DNA of 64,000 nt. Origin: CAMEGH01 sp052103595. GTDB lineage: Bacteria; Patescibacteriota; Saccharimonadia; Saccharimonadales; Saccharimonadaceae. Where the stretch lies: positions 62,001 to 126,000 of the forward strand of contig JBQEKC010000001.1 in NCBI GenBank assembly GCA_052103595.1. The letters run 5' to 3'. The notes under the pieces were generated by a model, which saw nothing but the letters and a program-made list of their open reading frames with translations, ran no database searches and had not been told where the DNA came from. Both the position numbers and the translations under genes were made by a program. Shown here in pieces: positions 16,948-25,689 of this stretch (position 1 is its first letter; each line of letters opens with the position of its first letter).

Positions 16948-18019
16948 AAAAGTCGAGCAGCTCCAGCAAGAATTTTCGTCGGTCTATGAGCAACTGGCGA
17001 TTGATGCCGAGCAGCAGCGTTTGTCTGAGTTAGAGCAAGAGCTGGCTCGCCCGGAACTTTGGAACAATCCTGCCGAAGCTGCAGCACTGAACAAAACATT
17101 TGCGGCGCAGCAAAATTTAGTACAACCATGGCTGGCGCTCAAAATGCAGCTGGCGGATTTTGGTGAACTACTTGAGCTTGACGATGAAGATATGTTACCT
17201 GAACTGGAAGCGCAAATTGAAGCAATGTCGACGCAGTTTGCTGAGCTAAAAAAAGCGTTATTGTTTGATGGCGAATATGATGGTCGCAATGCAATTTTGC
17301 GTATTACGGCGGGCGTTGGCGGTACAGATGCGCAAGATTTTGCCGAAATGCTTGAGCGGATGTATCTTCGTTGGGCAGAAAAAGCCGGTATGCAAACAAG
17401 CAACGTTGAGCGATCAACTGGTGATGAGGCTGGTCTAAAAACAACCGTGCTTGAAATTGTTGGCTCGTATGCGTACGGCAAGTTGCGTAGCGAGCACGGT
17501 GTTCATCGATTGGTACGCCTAAGCCCGTTTAATAGCGATAACTTGCGTCAAACCAGCTTTGCTTTGGTAGAAATTTTACCGCACATTGATGAACCTGAAG
17601 CGATCGAGCTTGACGATAAAGACCTAAAAATCGACGTTTATCGTGCAGGTGGTCATGGTGGCCAAAGTGTTAACACAACCGATAGTGCCGTGCGCGTCAC
17701 GCACGTACCGACTGGCATTGTGGTAGCGATTCAGAACGAGCGCAGTCAAATTCAAAATAAAGAAACGGCGATGAAGATTCTTCGTTCAAAATTGGCGCAA
17801 CTAAAAGAAGAGCAACATGCTGAAAAAATCGGTGATTTGCAAGCAGGTGAGAGCGCTAGCTGGGGTTCGCAAATTCGCAATTACGTTCTACACCCGTACA
17901 CGCTTGTAAAAGATACACGCACTAAGTACGAAGAAAAAGACGCGCAAAAAGTGCTTGATGGAAAAATCGATGGCTTTATGCAAGCCTATTTAGAATCTCG
18001 TTTGAATACCGACGCATAA
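16931..18019 (+). CDS. prfB: Peptide chain release factor 2, without programmed frameshift
   Basis: Recognises UAA and UGA stop codons and triggers peptide release. 362 residues with the RF2 tripeptide SPF in LVRLSPFNSDN and the catalytic GGQ in RAGGHGGQSVNTT. Most bacterial prfB genes carry an in-frame UGA near codon 26 that needs +1 frameshifting for autoregulation; here the frame is uninterrupted from ATG 16931. A GGAAGGAG ribosome site lies in the end of the M48 gene, with which it overlaps by 17 bases. Presence of RF2 fits the frequent use of TGA stops in this window and argues against UGA recoding of the kind known in Gracilibacteria and SR1. Confidence 0.96.
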   Translation: MNPLHKKVEQLQQEFSSVYEQLAIDAEQQRLSELEQELARPELWNNPAEAAALNKTFAAQQNLVQPWLALKMQLADFGELLELDDEDMLPELEAQIEAMSTQFAELKKALLFDGEYDGRNAILRITAGVGGTDAQDFAEMLERMYLRWAEKAGMQTSNVERSTGDEAGLKTTVLEIVGSYAYGKLRSEHGVHRLVRLSPFNSDNLRQTSFALVEILPHIDEPEAIELDDKDLKIDVYRAGGHGGQSVNTTDSAVRVTHVPTGIVVAIQNERSQIQNKETAMKILRSKLAQLKEEQHAEKIGDLQAGESASWGSQIRNYVLHPYTLVKDTRTKYEEKDAQKVLDGKIDGFMQAYLESRLNTDA

Positions 18020-18063
18020 ACTCGCGGTCGAAACCCGCGCAGGCCTGTGCTATAATAAAGCTA

Positions 18064-18747
18064 ATGATTTTATTAGATAGGGTAACAAAGACATACGGAA
18101 AATCGCACAAACCTGCCATTAACAGGGTAAGTCTTCATATCGAACCAAAAGAATTTGTTATTTTGGTGGGGACGAGCGGTGCCGGCAAAAGTACGTTGCT
18201 GAAGCTTTTAACACGTGAAGAAAAACCATCAAGCGGCAAGATTGTCGTGGGTGGTATTGATTACGATTCGCTCAAAGACAAGCATATTCCACTGCTTCGT
18301 CGTAAGATTGGCGTTGTATTTCAGGACTTTAAGCTGCTGCCACAGCGAACGGTATTTGAGAACGTCGCATTTGCGCTCGAGATCGCAGGTATGACAAATC
18401 GCGAAATTAAGACCACCGTCCCAAAAGTGATTGAACTTGTAGGTCTGAGCGGAAAAGAAAAGAGCTTTCCGCATCAGCTGAGCGGTGGTGAACGTCAACG
18501 TGTGGCGATTGCTCGCGCGATTGTGCGTCAGCCAAAAATCTTGATTGCCGACGAGCCAACCGGTAACCTTGACCCAAAGCACAGCTGGGATATTGTGAAG
18601 CTGCTTGAAAAAATTAATCACTACGGCACCACTGTACTTCTTACAACCCACAACGTTGAAATTGTTAATCGGCTAAAGCGCCGTGTTGTCGTGCTTGATC
18701 ACGGGAAAATCACTAGCGACCAAGTCCAGGGGAGTTACAAGCAATGA
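18064..18747 (+). CDS. ftsE: Cell division ATP-binding protein FtsE
   Basis: ABC-type ATPase that drives FtsX to switch on peptidoglycan hydrolases at the septum. 227 residues with Walker A GTSGAGKST, Q-loop VFQDFKLLP, signature LSGGERQRVAIARA, Walker B ILIADEPTGNLD and the switch His in TTHN. TATAAT at 18051-18056 with extended TGC ends 7 bases before the ATG, so leaderless initiation is likely. The stop overlaps the ftsX start by four bases (ATGA), a sign of coupled translation. Confidence 0.97.
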   Translation: MILLDRVTKTYGKSHKPAINRVSLHIEPKEFVILVGTSGAGKSTLLKLLTREEKPSSGKIVVGGIDYDSLKDKHIPLLRRKIGVVFQDFKLLPQRTVFENVAFALEIAGMTNREIKTTVPKVIELVGLSGKEKSFPHQLSGGERQRVAIARAIVRQPKILIADEPTGNLDPKHSWDIVKLLEKINHYGTTVLLTTHNVEIVNRLKRRVVVLDHGKITSDQVQGSYKQ

Positions 18748-19727
18748 GACAGAGCAAAAAGATGACCGCCAAAGAGTTTGCGTTGCAAAAGCGCAAGCGA
18801 CGTCAGTGGATTACTTTTGTGCGTATGCTTCGTTATGGTGTCAATAACTTTAGCCGTAACGCATGGCTCACCGTAGCCGCAACCGCTATGATGACCTTAA
18901 CCCTATTTGTTATTTTTGTGTCGTTTACGGCGCGTAACGTGCTGCTTGATACGGTCGCGCAAATTCGCGATAGGGTAACAATGTCGATGTATGTGCAGCA
19001 AGACGCCAGTCAGGAAGATATCTCGTCGGCTCGCCAAACAATTGCTAATCTCGAAGGTGTAACTGACGTGCAATACATCACTCCAGAGCAGTATAAGGAA
19101 GAATACCGCGAAAGCCGAAAAGAAGATTCACGCGCGCTCGCTGCCTTGAACTTGGCCGATGTGACATTTCCAGGAGTGTTCCGTGTGAGTGTAGAAGATA
19201 TCAACAACCCAGAAGTACTTGATAATTACGTGAAGAACGACGAACTGTATCAAAAAATTGCCGATCCTGAGCGCGATCCATCTTTTGCCGGCGATCGACG
19301 CGATGCCATCGAGACTATTGGCCGCTGGGTAGGTTTTGCTGAAAAAATGGGATTGTTGATGAGTATTGTGCTTGCAACCATCTCATCGTTGATTGTCTTT
19401 AATACTATCCGTATGGCCATCTTCAACCGTAAAGAAGAAATTAAGATGATGAAGCTGATCGGTGCTGATAAAGGCTTTATCCGTGGACCATTCGTAGTAG
19501 AAGCGGCTGTGTATGGGCTGATCGCGGCGGTGGTGGCAACTGGATTAGGGGTTGCATTGCTGATGGCAGCTCGGCCAAAGCTTGAGTCGTATGGGATTTT
19601 GATTGAACCAACTCTCGGGATGATTACGCTCTATATCGGATTTGTATTGCTTGCTATGATCGCGCTTGGTGCGGTGATTGGTATCGCTTCATCACTCTTT
19701 GCTACGCGCAAATATCTCAAAATTTAG
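18744..19727 (+). CDS. ftsX: Cell division protein FtsX
   Basis: Membrane partner of FtsE. 327 residues: cytoplasmic basic N-terminus, first membrane segment (AWLTVAATAMMTLTLFVIFVSF), a large outer loop of about 150 residues (residues 65-215) that in other bacteria docks a hydrolase or its activator, and three C-terminal membrane segments of the MacB/FtsX permease type. RKEEIKMMKLIGADKGFI is the usual coupling region facing FtsE. The two genes that follow encode coiled-coil CHAP proteins, the expected partners of the loop in an FtsEX-PcsB arrangement. Confidence 0.95.
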   Translation: MRQSKKMTAKEFALQKRKRRQWITFVRMLRYGVNNFSRNAWLTVAATAMMTLTLFVIFVSFTARNVLLDTVAQIRDRVTMSMYVQQDASQEDISSARQTIANLEGVTDVQYITPEQYKEEYRESRKEDSRALAALNLADVTFPGVFRVSVEDINNPEVLDNYVKNDELYQKIADPERDPSFAGDRRDAIETIGRWVGFAEKMGLLMSIVLATISSLIVFNTIRMAIFNRKEEIKMMKLIGADKGFIRGPFVVEAAVYGLIAAVVATGLGVALLMAARPKLESYGILIEPTLGMITLYIGFVLLAMIALGAVIGIASSLFATRKYLKI

Positions 19728-19747
19728 TAAAACAATAGTTTGCATTA

Positions 19748-19776
19748 TTGACAAATTATGTTGCTTATGCTATGTT
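19748..19776 (+). promoter_or_regulatory. Promoter of the first CHAP hydrolase gene
   Basis: TTGACA (19748-19753), 17-base spacer ending in TGC, TATGTT (19771-19776), with the ATG 9 bases downstream. A full -35 box combined with an almost leaderless start suggests strong independent transcription of the hydrolase relative to ftsEX. Confidence 0.7.
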
Positions 19777-19785
19777 AAGTAGAGT

Positions 19786-20949
19786 ATGAAACATAACATA
19801 AACATAAAATTAGAAAATCATCATCACATTGGCTTGTTCCGTATCGCGGTTGTTGCTGCTGTGACGATGGTGCTTGCCAGCACGTTTACCACGGCAAGTC
19901 GTTTTGTGTTTGCCGATGAGCGATATGACGATCAAGTTCGCTTTTCGGAAGAAAACAGCAAGATGTATGAAAAGCAGGCGGCGTCGCTCAGTCAAATGGC
20001 TGACAGCTACGAAAACGAACTGCGCCAGCTGGAACAACAATCGGCGCAAATTAAGATATCGCTCAAAAAGAGCCAAAAAGAGCACGATACACTTTCTCAA
20101 GAAGTGAAAGCAATCGAAACTAAACTGCGCGATAGCCAAGACCTCCTTGGTTCGATGATCATCGACATGCAGATCGAATCAGAAATTACGCCACTTGAAA
20201 TGGTTGCAAGTAGCACATCGATTGGGGAATACGTTGATCGTCAGGCGCAGCAAACGGCGATTCGCCAGAATCTTGATAAAGAAATCGCGACCATTAACAA
20301 AGCACGTAAAGAGCTGAAAGAGCGCCAATCTGAGGTGACACGCGTCGTGGCGTCACAAAAGAATCAGCAGGAGCAGCTTGCTCAAAAGCAGGCAGTGCAG
20401 CAAAAGTTAGTTGACGATACTCGTGGGGAAGAGAGCCGCTACCGTGAGCTTGCTGAAACGAATAATCAACGAGTGACGCAACTTCGCGAAGAGCAGGCCG
20501 AGCAGAACCGTTTGGCAACAGAAGCAGCGATTGGTGCGGCTGGTAATTCAAACGTCAATATTCCAGCAGGTATTTTAGGCGGTGATTATCCGTTTACCAA
20601 AGGTCCGCTTGATTATGGCGTTGACCCATGGGGCTTGTACTACCGTGAATGTGTGAGCTACGCTGCCTGGAAGGTAGCAAGCACTGGACGATTTGTTCCG
20701 CACTTTGGTGGTCGCGGTAATGCCAACGAGTGGCCGTCAACTGTAGCGCAATTTGGCATTAAAAGCGGTAAAGAGCCGCGCAAGGGCGCCGTCGCTATGC
20801 AGAACATTGGTGTGTATGGGCATGTTATGTATGTTGAAAAGGTGAACGACGACAATACAATTACCGTCAGCGATTATAATCTTGCATGGGACGGGCTTTA
20901 CCGAAAGTATACGCGCGCCTCGGGAGGATTGACCTACATTTACTTCTAA
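19786..20949 (+). CDS. Secreted coiled-coil CHAP peptidoglycan hydrolase (PcsB-like), copy 1
   Basis: 387 residues: signal sequence (LFRIAVVAAVTMVLASTFTTA, ending near residue 38), a long heptad-rich coiled coil (about 45-245) and a C-terminal CHAP domain (about 275-387). Catalytic Cys is in YYRECVSYAAWK, His in VYGHVMYVEKV, and the third polar residue in VSDYNL. The domain order and the position right after ftsEX match Streptococcus PcsB, in which FtsX moves the coiled coil to expose the hydrolase at division. It probably cuts peptide bonds in peptidoglycan. It has its own TTGACA promoter. Confidence 0.9.
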   Translation: MKHNINIKLENHHHIGLFRIAVVAAVTMVLASTFTTASRFVFADERYDDQVRFSEENSKMYEKQAASLSQMADSYENELRQLEQQSAQIKISLKKSQKEHDTLSQEVKAIETKLRDSQDLLGSMIIDMQIESEITPLEMVASSTSIGEYVDRQAQQTAIRQNLDKEIATINKARKELKERQSEVTRVVASQKNQQEQLAQKQAVQQKLVDDTRGEESRYRELAETNNQRVTQLREEQAEQNRLATEAAIGAAGNSNVNIPAGILGGDYPFTKGPLDYGVDPWGLYYRECVSYAAWKVASTGRFVPHFGGRGNANEWPSTVAQFGIKSGKEPRKGAVAMQNIGVYGHVMYVEKVNDDNTITVSDYNLAWDGLYRKYTRASGGLTYIYF

Positions 20950-21021
20950 GAAGCCGGGGGTTGTAATAAACACCTGCAGAATATGTTGCGCTCCCTATAC
21001 GCTTATGCTAAAGTGGGAGTA

Positions 21022-22197
21022 ATGAAACAACGGTCCACCACACCAGCTTTCAATTCTTCTTCGTTTGCCGCCAAGGCTGCGTTGGTTGCTTGTGCTGTCC
21101 TTATGGCAGTCGCAACGCCTGTGCAAATGGGAAACACAGTTTTCGCGAATTACGACGAACAAATTCAAGCTGAAAAGAATAAAGCTAGCAAGAATCAGGC
21201 TCAAGCTGAAGAGCTAAGCCAGATGGCTGACAGCTACCAAGCTGAACTTGCCCAACTAGAGTCGCAGGCGCGCTCATTACAAAAGCAAATTTCGGATAGC
21301 GAGAAACGTCGAGATAAGCTTGAAAAAGATATTAAGGCCAACGAAAAGAAGGTGGTCACCAACAAATCTGCGCTTGGCGATACTATCGTTGATTTGCAGA
21401 TGGATTCAGAGACGTCAACGCTAGAAATGGTGGCAAGTAGTCGCAATTTGAGCGATTTTGTTGACCGTCAATCGCAGCAAACAGCTATTCAAAACAAGCT
21501 CAACGACACCATCAACGAAATTAATCGTTTGAAAGAAGAGCTTGCTAAGCAGCAAAAGGCAGTTGAACAAGAAATCCAGAACCAAAAAGCACAGCGTCAG
21601 CAATTGGCAGCGAAAGAGGCTGAAAAGGCAAGCTTGGTAAAGGAAACTCGTGGGCAAGAAGGCAAGTATCGCGAAAAAGCCAAGAAGAATAACGATAAGG
21701 TGAATCAGCTGCAAGCAGCGCAGGCTGAAGAAAACCGTCGCGCAGCGATGGCGGCAATGGCAGCAGCGAACCAAGGCGGTGGCGGCGGTGCAGTAAGTAT
21801 CCCAAGTGGGTCAGCTGGTGGCGGTGGTTACCCTGGTGCGTGGGCGAACGCGCCAATTAACTCGTACGTTGACAGCTGGGGACTGTATTCTCGCCAATGT
21901 GTCAGCTATGCTGCCTGGAAGGTGGCAAGCACCGGTCGCTATGTGCCGCACTTTGCTGGGGCAGGAAACGCCAATCAGTGGCCATCAACAGTGGCAGCGC
22001 ATGGTATTCCAAGCGGTTCAGCACCGCGTGCAGGCTCTGTTGCGATGATGCCAATTGGCTACTACGGACATGTTATGTACGTAGAAAGTGTTAATTCTGA
22101 CGGTACGATCACTGTGAGTGACTATAACCTTGAGTGGGACGGACTATATCGTATTTACACTCGATCAGCGGCTGGATTGACCTACATCTACTTCTAA
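21022..22197 (+). CDS. Secreted coiled-coil CHAP peptidoglycan hydrolase (PcsB-like), copy 2
   Basis: 391 residues, a tandem paralogue of the preceding gene with the same order: signal peptide (AALVACAVLMAVATPVQM), coiled coil (about 45-240), a Gly/Ser-rich linker (GGGGGAVSIPSGSAGGGG, about 255-275) and CHAP domain with Cys in YSRQCVSYAAWK and His in YYGHVMYVESV. The coiled coils share MADSYQ/ENEL and LEMVASS blocks. Differences are concentrated in the N-terminal signal, the linker and the middle of the coil. ATG 21022 is chosen for its GGGAG site and because the signal peptide starts there. Two copies may act at different stages or on different wall sites. Confidence 0.9.
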   Translation: MKQRSTTPAFNSSSFAAKAALVACAVLMAVATPVQMGNTVFANYDEQIQAEKNKASKNQAQAEELSQMADSYQAELAQLESQARSLQKQISDSEKRRDKLEKDIKANEKKVVTNKSALGDTIVDLQMDSETSTLEMVASSRNLSDFVDRQSQQTAIQNKLNDTINEINRLKEELAKQQKAVEQEIQNQKAQRQQLAAKEAEKASLVKETRGQEGKYREKAKKNNDKVNQLQAAQAEENRRAAMAAMAAANQGGGGGAVSIPSGSAGGGGYPGAWANAPINSYVDSWGLYSRQCVSYAAWKVASTGRYVPHFAGAGNANQWPSTVAAHGIPSGSAPRAGSVAMMPIGYYGHVMYVESVNSDGTITVSDYNLEWDGLYRIYTRSAAGLTYIYF

Positions 22198-22226
22198 GGG
22201 TTGTGTATCACCAATACGACCAAAAC

Positions 22227-22257
22227 TATAGCGCACACATTAGTGGTGCGCTATACT
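22227..22257. promoter_or_regulatory. Perfect dyad overlapping the S41 protease promoter
   Basis: TATAGCGCAC (22227-22236) and its exact mirror GTGCGCTATA (22246-22255) flank a 9-base centre. The right arm overlaps the -10 box TATACT (22252-22257). There is no T-run after it, so it is more like an operator for a dimeric repressor than a terminator, though an RNA hairpin at the end of the CHAP transcript is also possible. Confidence 0.55.
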
Positions 22258-22291
22258 ATATATAAGCATAACAATAGAAAACGAGGAACGT

Positions 22292-23515
22292 GTGAGTAAA
22301 ACAGCAGGCGAGCAGCGCGGGGCAGATGACAATAGTGTAAAGCGAAAATTTAGCGGGACATTTGTTGCGTTTGGTGTGGTGGTTGCTTTGGTGATAGGTT
22401 TTGTAGCGGGAACGCGCGGTACCGAGCTATTAGCGCTGGTTGGGCCACAGTTTGGACTTGAGGTGAGCACGGAGCGCCTCGATCTTTCTTCGACACAAGA
22501 GGCATATCGTATTTTGAAGCATAAGTACAATGGCGACTTGGATGCGCAAAAGCTTAGCGAGTTTGCTAGCAAAGGATTGGCACAAGCCACAGGCGATCCC
22601 TACACGCAATACTACACTGCGGAAGAAGCTAAAAAAGTACAAGATGATTTGGAAGGAAAGATCGGCGGCGGTATTGGTGCTGAGCTTGGGATGCGTAACG
22701 ATAAAGTGACTGTTGTGCGCCCACTGAAAGATTCACCAGCGGCCAAGGCGGGTGTACGTGCTGGTGATGTGTTTGTTGGTGTTAATAACGCCGACGTCTC
22801 AGAGAAGACGCTTGATGAGATTGTGCAGCTGGTGCGTGGCGAAGCAGGCACGAGCGTTGAGCTCGTAATGCAGCGCGGCTCTACACAAGAAACCTTTACA
22901 ATTAAGCGAGAAGAAGTCGTTGCGGCCGACGTTGAAACAAGTGTAACGAACGGTGTTGGCGTGATTAAACTCACACGCTTTGGTAGTGAAAGTGCTGCAA
23001 AGGTGCGTGGTGCAGCCGAGGACATGAAGCGACAAGGGGTAAAAGGTGTTGTGCTCGACCTACGCGGCAATGGCGGTGGCTACTTACAGGCGGGTGTTGA
23101 TATTGCCAGTATTTGGCTTGATAATAAAGTTGTTGTTAGTGAGCGTAGCCAAAATCATGATGATGAAGAGCTCCGTTCGGCAGATCAACCTATTTTGAAC
23201 GGTGTACCAACTGTCGTGTTGATTAATGCTGGTTCTGCCAGCGCCAGTGAGATCGTAGCAGGTGCATTGCAAGAACATGACGCAGCCACCTTGCTTGGTG
23301 AGAAGACGTACGGTAAGGGAAGTGTGCAAGAAATGATCCCTGTTTCGAATGGCGGATTGCTGAAGGTGACGATTGCAAATTGGTACACGCCAAACGGTAA
23401 AAGTATCAGCAAAGAAGGTATTGAGCCACAAGAAAAGGTTGATTTAACGAGTGATGATATTAACCGTGATCGCGATCCGCAACTTGATGCCGCGCTGCAG
23501 CGCCTTAGTAAGTAA
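22292..23515 (+). CDS. S41-family carboxy-terminal processing protease
   Basis: 407 residues: N-terminal membrane anchor (about 25-45), PDZ domain (about 115-205, GGGIGAELGMRNDKVTVVRP) and S41 catalytic domain. The catalytic Ser is in NAGSASASEIVAGAL and the Lys in LLGEKTYGKGSVQE; the substrate strand VKGVVLDLRGNGGGYL is typical. Such CtpA/Prc proteases trim or degrade secreted proteins, including peptidoglycan hydrolases in several bacteria, which makes the upstream CHAP pair plausible substrates (inference). Start is GTG 22292 with ACGAGGAAC upstream; the leader from TATACT 22252-22257 is about 30 bases. Confidence 0.93.
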   Translation: MSKTAGEQRGADDNSVKRKFSGTFVAFGVVVALVIGFVAGTRGTELLALVGPQFGLEVSTERLDLSSTQEAYRILKHKYNGDLDAQKLSEFASKGLAQATGDPYTQYYTAEEAKKVQDDLEGKIGGGIGAELGMRNDKVTVVRPLKDSPAAKAGVRAGDVFVGVNNADVSEKTLDEIVQLVRGEAGTSVELVMQRGSTQETFTIKREEVVAADVETSVTNGVGVIKLTRFGSESAAKVRGAAEDMKRQGVKGVVLDLRGNGGGYLQAGVDIASIWLDNKVVVSERSQNHDDEELRSADQPILNGVPTVVLINAGSASASEIVAGALQEHDAATLLGEKTYGKGSVQEMIPVSNGGLLKVTIANWYTPNGKSISKEGIEPQEKVDLTSDDINRDRDPQLDAALQRLSK

Positions 23516-23551
23516 CTTGTGTTAAACCGGGAAAGTGGGTACAATAAGCAT

Positions 23552-23935
23552 ATGGAAAATCAGAAAAAGATTCTACTTGTAGAAGACGACACAACGTTGG
23601 CGACAGTCTACCGTTCTCGACTAGAGATGGAAGGATTTGAAACCAAAGAAGTAAACAACGGCGAAGATGCGCTGAGCGCCATCCAAGAATACAAGCCTGA
23701 TCTTGTATTGCTTGATGCAATGATGCCAAAAATTAGCGGGTTTGACGTGCTTGATATCATTCGCAATACACCAGCAACGGCAAATACGCGTGTAATTATG
23801 CTGACAGCGCTTAGTCAACCAAAGGACAAAGAGCGTGCTGAAAACCTTGGTGTTGATGAATACCTAGTGAAATCACAAGTGGTGATTGGCGATGTGATTG
23901 CTCGCGTAAAACACCACCTTGGTATCGCCGAATAA
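23552..23935 (+). CDS. Receiver-only response regulator
   Basis: 127 residues consisting of a single CheY-like receiver domain: acidic pair ED at residues 11-12, phospho-accepting Asp55 in LVLLDAMMPK, switch Thr in IMLTALS and Lys in EYLVKSQ. No output domain is present, so it must act by protein contact. TACAAT (23540-23545) ends 6 bases before ATG 23552, giving a leaderless message; the frame is open upstream but has no family sequence. It is followed by two terminator hairpins. Its kinase is not adjacent; the small kinase at 29249 is a candidate. Confidence 0.92.
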   Translation: MENQKKILLVEDDTTLATVYRSRLEMEGFETKEVNNGEDALSAIQEYKPDLVLLDAMMPKISGFDVLDIIRNTPATANTRVIMLTALSQPKDKERAENLGVDEYLVKSQVVIGDVIARVKHHLGIAE

Positions 23936-23955
23936 TACGTTTGACTCACAAGTAT

Positions 23956-23987
23956 AAAAAGATCTTCTGTAAAAGGAGGTCTTTTTT
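23956..23987 (+). terminator. Intrinsic terminator after the receiver gene
   Basis: Hairpin AAAAAGATCTTCT / AAGGAGGTCTTTTT with three G-T pairs and a T-run. Confidence 0.75.
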
Positions 23988-24010
23988 GTTGCACGCTAAA
24001 AGGGGGTAGA

Positions 24011-24040
24011 AAAATACCTGCTTTTGAAAGCAGGTATTTT
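24011..24040. terminator. Intrinsic terminator of rpmA, bidirectional
   Basis: AAAATACCTGCTTT and its exact complement around a two-base centre, with A and T tracts on the two sides. It lies just after the rpmA stop (minus strand). Confidence 0.85.
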
Positions 24041-24056
24041 ATTGTCATAACTGTTT

Positions 24057-24329
24057 TTATTGTACTGACACTTGTGTTCGTGGGGCAGTGCGGCCTGTGA
24101 ATAGACCCTTCTTTACCTTTTTAAACTCAACGACGCCGTCTTTTGCAGCGTGAATTGTGAAGTTTCGGCTCATGTAAGTACCTTCACCAGCAATCTTGGT
24201 TGCACCGGTTTGGCGTACTAGCACTTCACCTTCGCGAACTTTGTGTCCGCCAAAGCGCTTAACACCAAGTCGTTGACCAGGGCTTTTGTGAATGTTCTTA
24301 CTTGAACCACCAGCTTTAACTTTTGACAT
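24057..24329 (-). CDS. rpmA: 50S ribosomal protein L27
   Basis: 90 residues. The N-terminus (SKVKAGGSSKN) reaches the peptidyl transferase centre and is followed by the conserved SPGQRLGVKRFGGHKVREGEVLVRQ stretch, here residues about 16-40. There is no Firmicutes-type N-terminal cleavage extension. rplU (L21), its usual partner, is not next to it. ATG has a good AAGGAG site and a leader of about 40 bases from TACAAT, unlike the leaderless pattern of many neighbours. Convergent with the receiver gene. Confidence 0.97.
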   Translation of the reverse strand: MSKVKAGGSSKNIHKSPGQRLGVKRFGGHKVREGEVLVRQTGATKIAGEGTYMSRNFTIHAAKDGVVEFKKVKKGLFTGRTAPRTQVSVQ

Positions 24330-24427
24330 TGCGTAACTCCTTAACGTTTTCTATAAGACAATCTACTTCATTGTACGGCAGAACGGCAATTTCGTCAAGA
24401 GCTTACGCCGGTAAAATCATGTGGATA

Positions 24428-25594
24428 TTAGGCTTTTTTGAAGCACAAAATATCACGCGCGACCACTTGGTCTTCGCGGTAGTAGAGCAATTGTTTTTGT
24501 TGCAGCGACGTGAAACCCATATCTTCAAGGTGATGCACGAGCGGTAGGCGAGTAATATATTTGGTTGATAGATTGCGCCATGCCGGCACAGCCACTGTAA
24601 AGACGGTGCCTGGGCGCACCTGTGCACCAATATTTTTTAAGAAGTTAGAGATAATAGCGTTACAGTTGCCTTGGACTTCACGCAGCTTTGTAGAAGAGGG
24701 TGTCGCGCTGAAAGGCTGCCCAAGGTAGCTTTCGCACACGACAGCGGTGATATCGTGTGGGCGTTGCCACTTGGCAGTAGTGGCGTCGGCCTGATGAAGT
24801 GTGTTGAGGGATCCATCAGTGTGATGTGTGCGTTCAAGCCATGTTAGATTGGCCTCTGTAAAATCAATCATTTTATCACTAAGGTCGGACCCGTAGACAT
24901 TGTAGCCGCGCAGCATTGCTTCTTGCAAAATTACGCCAGTGCCGCAAAAAGGATCAAGCACGAGTTCCTTTTGTGGATCTGTGCTGGTGCCAACTGCCAT
25001 GTTTAGCATCATTAAGGCTAGTTTTGGTGGCAACATTCCTACAAATGCATCGCGCTTTGGGCGACCTTGGTCGCGCTTGGCAAGAGCAGTGATGTTTTGC
25101 GCACCAGTACTTTGGGCGACGATGGTTTTACCATCTGCTTGCACAATGAGCAACTCTACTTTGTTTGGACTGAGGCCGAGCTTATTGTGGTGACTCACCG
25201 CTGTATTGAGCGATATATCTTTCGTAGGAATGGTGCGCATGCTACCGCCAGCTTTTTTAAGCTGCTGTTTCAACTTCACTCCGAGCATATTGATATCTTT
25301 TGACTTGAGGTGAGTTTTGCCGTACACGCTGATACCGAGGGTAATTTTGTGTTCACCGTCTGTCCACTGTGGCAGGTAGTACTCACTGATTGCACGACTG
25401 ACAGCTGGCCAGTTTGTGTGCGGAATTTCGAGCGTTACGCTACCGGCTTTTTGGATGCCACCCGTCGCTTGAATATCGAACGAATTCGTTTCTATCAACG
25501 CTGCTTCTCTGCTAAACATGTGCGCCGTACCGTACAACGAGGCAAGTTCGGCGTGCCCAAGTTCTGGCTGACGCCCTAAAATACAAATCATCAT
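24428..25594 (-). CDS. TRM11/TrmG10-like RNA methyltransferase
   Basis: 388 residues. The C-terminal half is a class I S-adenosylmethionine methyltransferase with motif I in LDPFCGTGVILQEAM and the acidic loop in VYGSDLSDKMI. The N-terminal half looks like the degenerate THUMP/ferredoxin-like part of the archaeal TrmG10 and eukaryotic Trm11 group, which methylate N2 of G10 in tRNA. The usual catalytic DPPY is replaced by ESYLGQP, as in several bacterial relatives, so the exact reaction is uncertain. TACAAT ends 8 bases before the start, with bases identical to the proS promoter-start region. Confidence 0.75.
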   Translation of the reverse strand: MMICILGRQPELGHAELASLYGTAHMFSREAALIETNSFDIQATGGIQKAGSVTLEIPHTNWPAVSRAISEYYLPQWTDGEHKITLGISVYGKTHLKSKDINMLGVKLKQQLKKAGGSMRTIPTKDISLNTAVSHHNKLGLSPNKVELLIVQADGKTIVAQSTGAQNITALAKRDQGRPKRDAFVGMLPPKLALMMLNMAVGTSTDPQKELVLDPFCGTGVILQEAMLRGYNVYGSDLSDKMIDFTEANLTWLERTHHTDGSLNTLHQADATTAKWQRPHDITAVVCESYLGQPFSATPSSTKLREVQGNCNAIISNFLKNIGAQVRPGTVFTVAVPAWRNLSTKYITRLPLVHHLEDMGFTSLQQKQLLYYREDQVVARDILCFKKA

Positions 25595-25689
25595 ATAGTT
25601 TTATTGTACTACGAGCGCCTAAAAACTGCGAACGTAACAAGCCTGCATTGGTCGACGAGCACCTAGTAAAAATGGTATACTGAAGAGGT

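Noticed and set aside
16931..17100. Programmed frameshift in prfB
   Set aside because: The frame is continuous through the place where the in-frame UGA would lie.
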